From positions 1 to 5,248 of the forward strand of contig JAAYGO010000295.1 of assembly GCA_012727685.1 (NCBI GenBank): a DNA stretch of 5,248 nucleotides, given 5' to 3'. A program made the position numbers and the translations under genes. The stretch's first letter is position 1. Each line of letters opens with the position of its first letter. Of the stretch, positions 1-5,248 are shown piece by piece. The notes beneath the pieces were generated by a model. That model did no database searches, was not told where the DNA came from, and saw nothing but the letters and a program-made list of their open reading frames with translations. This DNA is from Bacillota bacterium. GTDB taxonomy: Bacteria > Bacillota > Dethiobacteria > DTU022.

Positions 1-341
1 CCGAATTTGCGCACATCGCTAAAGTAAAGGAGCGTTCCGTCGGTGAACGGAAGCACGACCCGCAGATGGCGCCCGGGCGGTTTTCCCTCTTCCAGGTAAA
101 CCAGGCGCCCGGTCATGCGCAGGTGGACCACCAGTTCGCCCCGGTCCAGGCCGAGTAAAAGGTATTTGCCCCACCGGCTTAAGCCTTCAATCCGGCGCCC
201 GCGCAGGAGACGGCTGAACTCCTCCGGCGACGGGTAGCGGATGGAGCCGGCAAACTTGATATCAGCCCCGGCAAATTCTTTTCCCCTGACGAGCGGCTCC
301 AGGCCCCGGCGGATCACTTCAACTTCAGGCAACTCCGGCAT
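1..341 (-). CDS. mutM: Formamidopyrimidine-DNA glycosylase (Fpg/MutM), N-terminal part, cut by the left edge
   Basis: Base-excision repair enzyme that removes 8-oxoguanine and other oxidised purines and then nicks the abasic site by beta/delta-elimination. The 113 visible residues begin with MPELPEVEVIRRGL, the family signature. Pro2 (the Schiff-base nucleophile after Met removal), Glu3 and Glu6 are present. Lys59 lies in the conserved RWGKYL segment. The HLRMTGR segment supplies Met76, and the DVRKF segment at the edge supplies Arg111 and Phe113; by family knowledge these three fill the space left by the flipped-out base. The family is usually about 270 residues, so roughly 40% is visible; the helix-two-turn-helix and C-terminal zinc finger lie outside. 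The ATG at 339-341 is preceded by an AGAGG site 8 bases upstream (350-354 on the opposite strand). It follows polA on the same strand after 114 bases, without a clear terminator, so co-transcription is plausible. Confidence 0.97.
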   Translation of the reverse strand, partial: MPELPEVEVIRRGLEPLVRGKEFAGADIKFAGSIRYPSPEEFSRLLRGRRIEGLSRWGKYLLLGLDRGELVVHLRMTGRLVYLEEGKPPGRHLRVVLPFTDGTLLYFSDVRKF

Positions 342-420
342 GATTGATTCCTCTATTCAATAGTCCGAATTGATGAGCATCTATTTTAATGGTTCGTGCA
401 CAAAATTTCGCAGTTCTATT

Positions 421-450
421 CCAACCTCCAACTTCCAACCTCTAACCTCC
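421..450. repeat. Tandem heptamer repeat, four degenerate units
   Basis: Four consecutive 7-base units read CCAACCT, CCAACTT, CCAACCT, CTAACCT on the plus strand, followed by CC. Units differ by one base from their neighbours. The repeat occupies the polA-mutM gap and begins only 5 bases after the polA stop codon, so it would be transcribed in the polA 3' region as purine-rich GGAGGTT-type units. Its role is unknown. It is too short and pyrimidine/purine-skewed to form a hairpin by itself. The rest of the 342-455 gap is AT-richer sequence with no obvious terminator. Confidence 0.75.
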
Positions 451-455
451 GCTTT

Positions 456-3125
456 TCAATACGGCTCCATCTCCGCCCAGTTGCGCCCCCATTTCAAATC
501 GACCCGCAGCGGCACGGAAAGCGTTACGGCCTGCTCCATTTCGCGCCGCACCACCGGGGCGAAAAAGGAGAGCTCCCTCTGGTCAACTTCGAAGAGGAGG
601 TCGTCATGCACCTGCAGCAACATCCGCGCCCGGAAACCGCCTTCCCGGATCAGCTTGTCAATTTTCAGCATGGCCAGCTTGATGATATCCGCCGCCGAAC
701 CCTGGATCGGCGTATTCCGCGCCGCCCGCTCGGCGGAGCCGCGCTGCCCGAAGTTTTTTGCATGCAGTTCCGGCAGGTAGCGGCGCCGGTTGAGCAGGGT
801 GGCAACATAGCCGTTTTCCCGCGCCCTGGCGACCATTTCATCCACGTAGTGCTTGACCCCGGCATAGCGCTCAAAATAACTTTCAATATAGCGCCGCGCT
901 TCCTGGCGGGGAACCCCCAGGTTCTGGGCGAGGCCGTAGTCGCTGATGCCGTAGATGATGCCGAAATTTACCGCCTTGGCCTTGTTGCGCATCGTATCGG
1001 TCACATCCTCCGGCCGGACGCCGAAAACCTCGGCCGCCGTCCGCCGGTGGATATCCTCATCGTGCCGGAAGGCATCTAGAAGAATCGGATCCTGGGAAAG
1101 GTGGGCCATGATCCGCAGCTCGATTTGCGAATAATCGGCCGCAAGGAAGACATAATCCGGACGCGAAGGGATGAAGGCCAGGCGAATCCGGCGTCCCTCT
1201 TCCAGCCGGATTGGAATATTCTGCAGGTTTGGCTCACTGCTGCTCAGGCGCCCCGTGGCGGTGGCGGTCTGATTGAGGGTGGTATATATTTTCTGGTCAG
1301 CAGGGTCAACCAGGGAGGCCAGGCCGGATAGGTAGGTTCCCTCCAGTTTAACCAGCTGGCGGTAATGCAAGAGCCTGGCCACGATTTCATGGCGCGGCGC
1401 CAGCTCTTCCAGGACGCGGGCGTCGGTAGAGCAGCCGGTTTTGGTCTTGCGGATGACCGGCAGCTTCAGTTTTTCAAAGAGGATCCGGGAGAGCTGCTGC
1501 GGTGAATTGAGGTTAAAGCGCTCGCCGGCCAGGGTGTAGATCTCTGTTTCCAGGTTGTCGAGGCGGGAGCGAATCTCCGCGGCCAGATCGTTAAGAAGGT
1601 TCGTGTCAACAGCCATGCCCTGCCGCTCCATCCCGGCCAGCACCGCAGCCATGGGCAGTTCCAGCCCGTAGTAGAGCTCCAGTTGGGAGCGTTCCTCGAG
1701 CGTCCTTTTCAGCTTTTCGTGCAAAGGATAGAGGTTGGCGGCCAGGGAGGCCAGCAGCCGGCCGCACTGATCCGGATCCGGCTTTTTATTATCCGTAGGC
1801 GCAGGCAGCGGCTGTCCCAGGTATTCCTTAAGCAGTTGCGGCGGCGCGTAATCGCCGCGCGCCGGGTCCAGCAGGTAGGCGGCCAGGCTCACGTCAAAGA
1901 GGCGGGACGGTTCCTTGACGCCGCGGTGATAGAGGTAGTTGTAAAGGAACTTGGCATCGCTGCAGATCACATCCACGCCCCGGCTCCAGGTTTCGGCCAG
2001 CACTTTTAAGCAGGCTCCTTCATGGGGCCGGAACTCTGCCGGGCGCAGGTAGTAGCCCTTTTTCGTGCCGGGGATGGCAAAGGCCAGCAGCGGCAACTGC
2101 CCGCGCCAGTAGGGCCGCCCCGGGGCGCTTTCCCACAAGAGGGAAAGGCTGTCCCCGGCCTGCAAGCGGGCCAGCAGCCCGGCCAGAGCAGTCTCATCGG
2201 GCACCAGCTCCCCGGCGGGCTCGGCCACGCCGATCTTTTCCTGACCCTCCGGCAGAAGGGCCCGCACCCGTGCGCTCAGGCTTTTAAAATCAAGTTCATC
2301 AAACAGCTCCAGCAGGCGCCCGTAATCGGGCGCGTAGCGGCATTGCTCCCAGGAAAAATCGAGGGGCACGTCTTGACGGAGCTTCACCAGTTGCCGGCCG
2401 GTAAAGAGCTGTTCCCGGTATTGCTCCAGGTTTTTGCCGGCCTGGCCGCCGATGGCTGCACGGGAGGCATAGAGTTTATCGAGGTCGCCGTACTGCTGCA
2501 GCAGGCGGCGCGCCGTCTTATCCCCAATGCCGGGGACGCCGGGGATATTGTCGGAAGGGTCACCCTTCAAGGCCTTGTAATCGACGAACTGGGCCGGTTC
2601 CAACCCGTAACTTTCGATCAGCTTGCTGCGGTCATAGCGCTCCATCTGGGTGATCCCTTTACGGGTAAAAAGGACCGTGACAGCGCCGTTGATCAGTTGC
2701 AGCAGGTCCGCGTCCCCGGTAACGATGGTGGTGGAGAAGCCTTCCTCCCCGGCCCGCGCAGCCATGGTGCCAATCACATCGTCGGCCTCGTAGCCTTCCG
2801 CTTCAAAAACCGGTATGCCCAGCGCCGCCATGATCTCCCGGATACGCTGCACCTGTTCTTTCAGCTCATCGGGAGTCTTTTCCCGGTGCCCTTTGTAATC
2901 GGTGTAAATCTGCTGGCGAAACGAAGGAGCCGGATAATCCATGGCCACGGCCAGGTAGTCAGGCTTTTCTTCTTCGATCAGTTTCAGCAGCATCCCGGTA
3001 AAACCGTAAATGGCATTGGTATGCTCGCCCCGGCTGTTATGCATCAGCGGCAGGGCATAAAAAGCACGGTAAATCAAGCTGTTTCCATCAATGACATATA
3101 AATGGCGCGGTGCTTCCGCTTTCAA
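456..3125 (-). CDS. polA: DNA polymerase I (family A), proofreading domain degenerate
   Basis: Fills gaps in excision repair and removes RNA primers from Okazaki fragments. Numbering is from the chosen TTG start (889 residues). The 5' nuclease domain (about 1-290) keeps its metal ligands Asp13, Asp63, Glu113, Asp115, Asp116, Asp138 and Asp140 plus the GDPSDNIPGVPGIG loop near 188-201. The central 3'-5' exonuclease fold (about 310-480) lacks the acidic DxE, Asp and YxxxD motifs; for example the first motif reads LSLLWESA. The polymerase domain (about 480-889) has motif A DYSQIELR (Asp664), motif B Arg713/Lys717/Phe721/Tyr725, and motif C VHDDL (Asp841, Asp842). Phe721 is the residue that in E. 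coli Pol I (Phe762) selects against dideoxynucleotides. The TTG is chosen because GGGGAGAGGG lies 6 bases upstream and because it puts the nuclease residues at the same numbers as in E. coli. ATGs at 3143 and 3173 are in frame (905 residues from 3173) but have poorly placed or weak ribosome sites. Confidence 0.96.
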   Translation of the reverse strand: MKAEAPRHLYVIDGNSLIYRAFYALPLMHNSRGEHTNAIYGFTGMLLKLIEEEKPDYLAVAMDYPAPSFRQQIYTDYKGHREKTPDELKEQVQRIREIMAALGIPVFEAEGYEADDVIGTMAARAGEEGFSTTIVTGDADLLQLINGAVTVLFTRKGITQMERYDRSKLIESYGLEPAQFVDYKALKGDPSDNIPGVPGIGDKTARRLLQQYGDLDKLYASRAAIGGQAGKNLEQYREQLFTGRQLVKLRQDVPLDFSWEQCRYAPDYGRLLELFDELDFKSLSARVRALLPEGQEKIGVAEPAGELVPDETALAGLLARLQAGDSLSLLWESAPGRPYWRGQLPLLAFAIPGTKKGYYLRPAEFRPHEGACLKVLAETWSRGVDVICSDAKFLYNYLYHRGVKEPSRLFDVSLAAYLLDPARGDYAPPQLLKEYLGQPLPAPTDNKKPDPDQCGRLLASLAANLYPLHEKLKRTLEERSQLELYYGLELPMAAVLAGMERQGMAVDTNLLNDLAAEIRSRLDNLETEIYTLAGERFNLNSPQQLSRILFEKLKLPVIRKTKTGCSTDARVLEELAPRHEIVARLLHYRQLVKLEGTYLSGLASLVDPADQKIYTTLNQTATATGRLSSSEPNLQNIPIRLEEGRRIRLAFIPSRPDYVFLAADYSQIELRIMAHLSQDPILLDAFRHDEDIHRRTAAEVFGVRPEDVTDTMRNKAKAVNFGIIYGISDYGLAQNLGVPRQEARRYIESYFERYAGVKHYVDEMVARARENGYVATLLNRRRYLPELHAKNFGQRGSAERAARNTPIQGSAADIIKLAMLKIDKLIREGGFRARMLLQVHDDLLFEVDQRELSFFAPVVRREMEQAVTLSVPLRVDLKWGRNWAEMEPY

Positions 3126-3131
3126 AAGATA

Positions 3132-3141
3132 CCCTCTCCCC
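3132..3141 (-). promoter_or_regulatory. Ribosome binding site supporting the TTG start of polA
   Basis: On the minus strand the sequence GGGGAGAGGG is followed by six bases (TATCTT) and then TTG at 3123-3125. The competing ATG at 3141-3143 has AAAGG directly touching it, with no spacer. The ATG at 3171-3173 has no clear Shine-Dalgarno at a useful distance. This decides the polA start call, by inference only. Confidence 0.6.
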
Positions 3142-3221
3142 ATCCTTTGCTGCTCATGATCATCAACCGGCATTACTTTCGCTATCGGTTCAGGCTCTCC
3201 TTCTCAGCCTCTCTTTACATT

Positions 3222-3250
3222 ATTTTACACTAACAGCAGCATTGTGGCAA
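3222..3250 (-). promoter_or_regulatory. Predicted sigma-A promoter of polA
   Basis: On the minus strand a -35 box TTGCCA (3245-3250) and a -10 box TAAAAT (3222-3227) are separated by exactly 17 bases. Each box differs from consensus by one base. Transcription would start near 3215, giving a leader of about 90 bases to the TTG start or about 40 bases to the distal ATG. The leader contains a small 5-bp hairpin, AGGCT paired with AGCCT (3192-3196 with 3206-3210), whose loop holds an AGGAG that has no start codon at a useful distance. The promoter suggests polA is transcribed independently of the genes to its right. Confidence 0.6.
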
Positions 3251-3292
3251 GAACAATTTCCGGAGGCTAAATCTTTCAAGCTAGACCCCCAT

Positions 3293-3309
3293 CCCCCGCC
3301 GGGCGGGGG
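3293..3309. repeat. GC-rich perfect inverted repeat (CCCCCGCC / GGCGGGGG)
   Basis: CCCCCGCC (3293-3300) and GGCGGGGG (3302-3309) are perfect reverse complements around one central G. Flanking runs of C on the left (3286-3290) and the CCCC-ATCA-GGGG palindrome on the right (about 3310-3321) make the local structure larger. It lies about 45 bases upstream of the predicted polA -35 box. No U-tract follows on either strand, so it does not look like a rho-independent terminator. It is probably part of the repeat cluster that continues to about 3456. Confidence 0.6.
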
Positions 3310-3343
3310 CCCCATCAGGGGTATGAAAATGCTGCCGCTCCTA

Positions 3344-3456
3344 AATCCCCTCTCCACTGGCAGTGGCAAAAGCTTTAGGCTGCGTTCTCCTAAAATAGTG
3401 CTTCGCGTAATCCCCTCTCCCCCCCCCTTTGAGGGGAGAGGGTCAGAGTGAGGGGG
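3344..3456. repeat. Dispersed-type palindromic repeat (CCCTCTCCCC ... GGGGAGAGGG) with a partial copy beside it
   Basis: CCCTCTCCCC (3413-3422) pairs perfectly with GGGGAGAGGG (3433-3442) across a 10-base loop, followed by TCAGAGTGAGGGGGG. This layout, C-rich arm, short spacer, GGGGAGAGGGT and then a GTGAGGGG tail, resembles palindromic intergenic repeats seen in many bacterial genomes (general knowledge, not searched). The leading 12 bases AATCCCCTCTCC occur twice, at 3344-3355 and 3409-3420. The first copy runs into a separate palindrome CCACTGGCAGTGG (3354-3366). The run of C at 3419-3427 is prone to length error. No coding sequence is supported here. Confidence 0.6.
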
Positions 3457-3636
3457 GGCTGCATCCGGCTGACGCATTTTCAGAGCAGAACACTCGTTTG
3501 CAAATCGCTCCAACTTCTTAAGTGACAGGAGAGGTATCCGCGCAGATGTTGTGTAGTAAGATGGTACTATTTTTAAGGGTGCGGATGGATGAAGCGCAGC
3601 AAGAAGGATATCGATTGCGCGCTGGAGCGACGGATT
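3457..3636. other. Non-coding stretch with no recognised content
   Basis: Together with the repeats on its left, this completes the gene-free interval of about 550 bases between polA and the small cysteine-rich gene. Both strands were read in all frames. The only candidate is a 30-codon plus-strand frame at 3546-3638 with a loosely spaced AGGAGAGG, which is not convincing. No tRNA, promoter or terminator was recognised. Confidence 0.5.
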
Positions 3637-3670
3637 AAGGGGACAGGCCGGACAAAAAACCTGTCCCCTT
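3637..3670. repeat. REP-like hairpin, perfect 11-bp stem with 12-base loop
   Basis: AAGGGGACAGG (3637-3647) is perfectly complementary to CCTGTCCCCTT (3660-3670). The loop (3648-3659) ends in six A on the plus strand. The arm AAGGGGACAGG resembles the ends of REP-like elements associated with IS200-type REP-associated tyrosine transposases; this is recall, not a search, and no such transposase is visible here. It begins 12 bases after the stop codon of the minus-strand cysteine-rich gene, so it could act as a 3' stabiliser of that message. A terminator role is doubtful because the T-run lies in the loop and not after the stem. Confidence 0.7.
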
Positions 3671-3682
3671 GTGCTGCTCCTG

Positions 3683-3856
3683 CTACCTTTGTTTTCTTTC
3701 TGATTTCTTTTCTTTCCGGGGCTGATAACGGGCACAGTGGTTAACCGGGTCCCATTCGGCACCAAATTCGACCCTGCTCTGGTCGATTCGGGGATCATCG
3801 AGCTGACAGCAGTTATTGCGCTGGTTTTTACAGCGGGCGCTGCATGGTCCTGACAT
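3683..3856 (-). CDS. Small cysteine-rich protein (57 residues), possibly DUF1540-like
   Basis: Function unknown. The protein has five cysteines, Cys5, Cys9, Cys16, Cys17 and Cys41, in the pattern CSARCKNQRNNCC, then after 23 residues NHCARY, ending in a strongly basic tail (PRKEKKSERKQR). Cysteine spacing with an Asn/Arg-rich linker and a late cysteine recalls DUF1540 small putative metal-binding proteins, but the match is by eye only and other zinc-ribbon-like folds are possible. There is no signal peptide or membrane segment, so it is probably cytoplasmic. The ATG at 3854-3856 is chosen over the in-frame ATG at 3872-3874 because GGGAGGTGA ends 7 bases before it, an excellent Shine-Dalgarno that overlaps the upstream ATG. 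It is divergent from the plus-strand gene starting about 70 bases away, and is followed by a strong hairpin. The ribosome site and cysteine pattern are the main grounds for calling it real. Confidence 0.65.
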   Translation of the reverse strand: MSGPCSARCKNQRNNCCQLDDPRIDQSRVEFGAEWDPVNHCARYQPRKEKKSERKQR

Positions 3857-3929
3857 GACCGCCTCACCTCCCATCGAAGTTGGTGCTTTTATTCTCCCCC
3901 GAAAAAGGGAACAATAAAGTTGGGATTTA

Positions 3930-4265
3930 TTGCTTGGCCAGAGCTATTGCTACCAAACAAATACCGCGATGATGAAAGGATGGCGCCATTTGGACCGGCA
4001 GAAGCAAAAGATCCTGAATGAGCATTTTGAGAAGGGAAAAGCTTTATTAATGGCGCAGGAATCGCTGCTCTACGAGATGGCCGCTACATTCGAAGCGGAG
4101 CTCTGGGATTGCCTGGAGCAGCGATCGCTGTTTCGCCTGGGGCGGAAGATAGCCCTGGAAACACAACCGCCGCTCCAGGAAATCCTGGTGCGTCAAATCA
4201 TCTTTACATGGGGCCTGGGCTTCGCCGTGGGTTCCACTTCAATCAGCGGGAAATCCCGGAGCTAA
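3930..4265 (+). CDS. Hypothetical protein, helical, about 98-111 residues
   Basis: Not recognised. The only plus-strand gene in the window. From the TTG at 3930 it has 111 residues; from the ATGs at 3969 or 3972, 98 or 97. None of these starts has a strong ribosome site, so the start is uncertain. The middle (from about residue 23 to 90) is rich in Lys, Glu, Gln, Leu and Ala with heptad-like spacing, predicting long amphipathic helices: for example KQKILNEHFEKGKALL and QPPLQEILVRQI. There is one Cys and no signal peptide. A short hydrophobic stretch near the C-terminus (IIFTWGLGFAVG) is too short for a confident membrane helix. The end overlaps the 3' end of convergent ribH by 23 bases. The last 10 residues look low in information and might reflect drift or a frameshift. 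A second overlapping plus frame (3920-4021, 33 codons) also reads plausibly, which lowers confidence. Confidence 0.45.
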   Translation: MLGQSYCYQTNTAMMKGWRHLDRQKQKILNEHFEKGKALLMAQESLLYEMAATFEAELWDCLEQRSLFRLGRKIALETQPPLQEILVRQIIFTWGLGFAVGSTSISGKSRS

Positions 4266-4722
4266 AGGCACGGTTCAAAGAGGCCATCTCGATGGCGCTC
4301 AGAGCGGCGTCCCAGCCCTTATTGCCCACCTTGGTACCGGCCCTTTCAATGGCCTGTTCGATGGTGTCGCTGGTGAGCACCCCAAAAATAACCGGCACTC
4401 CCGTATCCAGGCTGACCTTGGCCACACCCTTGGCCGCTTCCGAGGCCACGTAATTGAAATGGGGCGTGCTGCCCCTGATTACCGCCCCCAGGCAGATCAC
4501 GGCGTCATAGCGGCCGCTTGCAGCCGCCTTTTGCGCCATCAGCGGAATTTCAAAAGCACCGGGCACCCAGATAATCTCGATCCGATCCTCGCTGGCCTCG
4601 TGGCGTTTCAACGCATCCAGGCAACCGGCCAGCAGGCGGTTGGAGATAAATTCATTAAAGCGGCTTACCACCAGGGCAAAGCGAAAATCTCTGGCTACCA
4701 GTTGTCCTTCGTAAATCTTCAA
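4243..4722 (-). CDS. ribH: 6,7-dimethyl-8-ribityllumazine synthase (riboflavin synthase beta chain)
   Basis: Condenses 5-amino-6-ribitylamino-uracil with 3,4-dihydroxy-2-butanone 4-phosphate to give the lumazine precursor of riboflavin; the family forms pentamers or 60-subunit icosahedral capsids in the cytoplasm. The 159 residues are full length. The substrate-binding motifs are in place: SRFNEFI with Phe22, GAFEIP at 55-60, GAVIRGSTPHF at 79-89 with catalytic His88, and ERAGTKVGNKG with Arg127 and Lys135. These positions coincide with the B. subtilis enzyme numbering as I recall it. The start is TTG (4720-4722), supported by AGGAGG ending 8 bases upstream (4731-4736). It follows the GTP cyclohydrolase II gene by 121 bases on the same strand, as in typical Firmicute rib operons. 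The C-terminus (NRAFSSGISR) is slightly longer than usual and overlaps the convergent plus-strand hypothetical gene. Confidence 0.98.
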   Translation of the reverse strand: MKIYEGQLVARDFRFALVVSRFNEFISNRLLAGCLDALKRHEASEDRIEIIWVPGAFEIPLMAQKAAASGRYDAVICLGAVIRGSTPHFNYVASEAAKGVAKVSLDTGVPVIFGVLTSDTIEQAIERAGTKVGNKGWDAALSAIEMASLNRAFSSGISR

Positions 4723-4843
4723 GCAAAACTCCTCCTCTTTTTTTTTTGAGTGAACCGGCCTGAAGACCGTCCCTGCCCCCTTTCGAGCGGGTCACCGGCA
4801 GGATGAAAACTTTCACCCCTTGCTGCCAGGGGCTGGAAATATC
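4723..4843 (-). other. ribBA-ribH intergenic spacer with hairpins, A10 tract and strong ribosome site
   Basis: Read on the minus strand, the spacer first offers a small hairpin CCCCT/AGGGG (4828-4832 with 4816-4820). It then has a bulged stem in which CCTGCC (4797-4802) pairs with GGCAGG (4772-4777), and inner CCC/GGG pairs close an 8-base loop. Neither is followed by a run of U, so neither is a convincing terminator, and continued transcription into ribH is likely. Immediately before the AGGAGG of ribH is a run of ten A (4738-4747), which would keep the ribosome site unstructured and is also prone to slippage. No FMN riboswitch is seen here; in Firmicutes that normally lies upstream of the first rib gene, outside this window. 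Confidence 0.4.
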
Positions 4844-5248
4844 TCAGGGCAGCTCCAGCAGATGGCCCAACTTTTTCTTTTTGGTTGCCAGGTAGCGGCA
4901 GTTGTAATCGCCGGGCGGGATTTCCAGGGGCACCCGCTCCACCACTTTGAGCCCGTAGCCTTCCAACCCCTTGATTTTACGCGGGTTGTTGGTGAGAAGG
5001 CGGATCTGCCTCACCCCCAGGTCAACCAGGATTTGCGCCCCCACACCGTAATCGCGCAAGTCCGGGGGAAAACCGAGGGCCTCGTTGGCCTCCACCGTAT
5101 CTTTGCCATGGTCCTGCAGCTCGTAGGCGCGCAGCTTGTTCAACAGGCCGATGCCCCGGCCCTCCTGGCGCATATACACCAGGACCCCGGAGCCATTTTC
5201 GCTGATCTGCTTCATGGCCTGGTGGAGCTGCTTGCCGCAATCGCAGCG
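4844..5248 (-). CDS. ribBA: GTP cyclohydrolase II, C-terminal part (probably of bifunctional RibBA), cut by the right edge
   Basis: Opens the imidazole ring of GTP, releasing formate and pyrophosphate, the first committed step of riboflavin synthesis. The 134 visible residues start with RCDCGKQL, which holds two of the three zinc-ligand cysteines. They continue with RQEGRGIGL (GTP-binding segment), a DTVEAN segment, LGFPPDLRDYGVGAQIL with the catalytic Asp and Arg, and LLTNNPRKIKGL. The C-terminus ends LGHLLELP before TGA at 4844-4846. The frame runs open through the right edge, so the internal ATG at 5213-5215 is not the true start. In most Firmicutes this domain is fused behind 3,4-dihydroxy-2-butanone-4-phosphate synthase, and the adjacent ribH fits a ribD-ribE-ribBA-ribH order, so ribBA is preferred; a stand-alone ribA cannot be excluded because the N-terminus is missing. 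Confidence 0.95.
   Translation of the reverse strand, partial: RCDCGKQLHQAMKQISENGSGVLVYMRQEGRGIGLLNKLRAYELQDHGKDTVEANEALGFPPDLRDYGVGAQILVDLGVRQIRLLTNNPRKIKGLEGYGLKVVERVPLEIPPGDYNCRYLATKKKKLGHLLELP

Noticed and set aside
2022..3101. A 359-codon open frame on the plus strand
   Set aside because: It is antisense to the polA 5' nuclease region; the polA frame has all family motifs, and the plus-strand translation shows no recognisable domain.
3546..3638. A 30-codon plus-strand frame preceded by AGGAGAGG at 11 bases
   Set aside because: Spacing is long, the peptide resembles nothing known, and the stop codon falls within the repeat hairpin; chance is the simpler explanation.
3637..3670. The 11-bp hairpin as a rho-independent terminator
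   Set aside because: The T-run is in the loop and no U-tract follows the stem on either strand.
3220..3867. A 215-codon open frame on the minus strand across the repeats
   Set aside because: It reads through the palindromic repeats and the REP-like hairpin and overlaps the better supported cysteine-rich gene in another frame; its low-complexity Pro/Gly section is translated repeat DNA.
3891..3899. A GGGGAGAAT sequence on the minus strand resembling a sigma-F -10 element before the cysteine-rich gene
   Set aside because: No matching -35 element is found at the expected distance, and the C/G run makes a chance match likely.
4459..4749. A 96-codon plus-strand frame
   Set aside because: It is antisense to ribH, which has complete lumazine synthase motifs.
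4723..4843. FMN riboswitch in the ribBA-ribH spacer
   Set aside because: The spacer is only 121 bases and does not show the multi-helix conserved core of the RFN element; only simple hairpins are visible.

Overview
The window reads as chromosomal DNA from a GC-rich, low-branching Firmicute, most plausibly a clostridial relative of the Peptococcaceae/Moorella type. This is inference from four things: strong purine-rich Shine-Dalgarno sites, TTG start codons, a polA-mutM gene pair, and a riboflavin cluster ending in GTP cyclohydrolase II followed by lumazine synthase. Almost everything is on the minus strand, so transcription runs mainly from the right edge to the left edge.

Right part (4243-5248, minus): the end of a riboflavin operon. 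The C-terminal part of GTP cyclohydrolase II (probably the second half of a fused ribBA) enters from the right edge and is followed by ribH. Together they supply both ends of the lumazine pathway: GTP ring opening and condensation to 6,7-dimethyl-8-ribityllumazine.

Middle (about 3126-4265): an accessory-looking stretch between the riboflavin and DNA-repair blocks. It holds a plus-strand hypothetical helical protein that converges on and overlaps the end of ribH, a divergent minus-strand 57-residue cysteine-rich protein with an excellent ribosome binding site, a REP-like hairpin just after that gene, about 180 bases with no recognisable content, and a cluster of GC-rich palindromic repeats. 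A near-consensus vegetative promoter for polA sits at the left edge of this stretch.

Left part (1-3125, minus): polA, DNA polymerase I with an intact 5' nuclease, a degenerate proofreading domain and an intact polymerase domain. After a 114-base gap carrying a heptamer tandem repeat comes mutM, formamidopyrimidine-DNA glycosylase, cut by the left edge. These two belong together in base-excision repair: MutM removes oxidised purines and PolA fills the resulting gaps.

No phage, CRISPR, toxin-antitoxin or defence system could be identified. The least explained parts are the two small genes at 3683-4265 and the three different repeat families.
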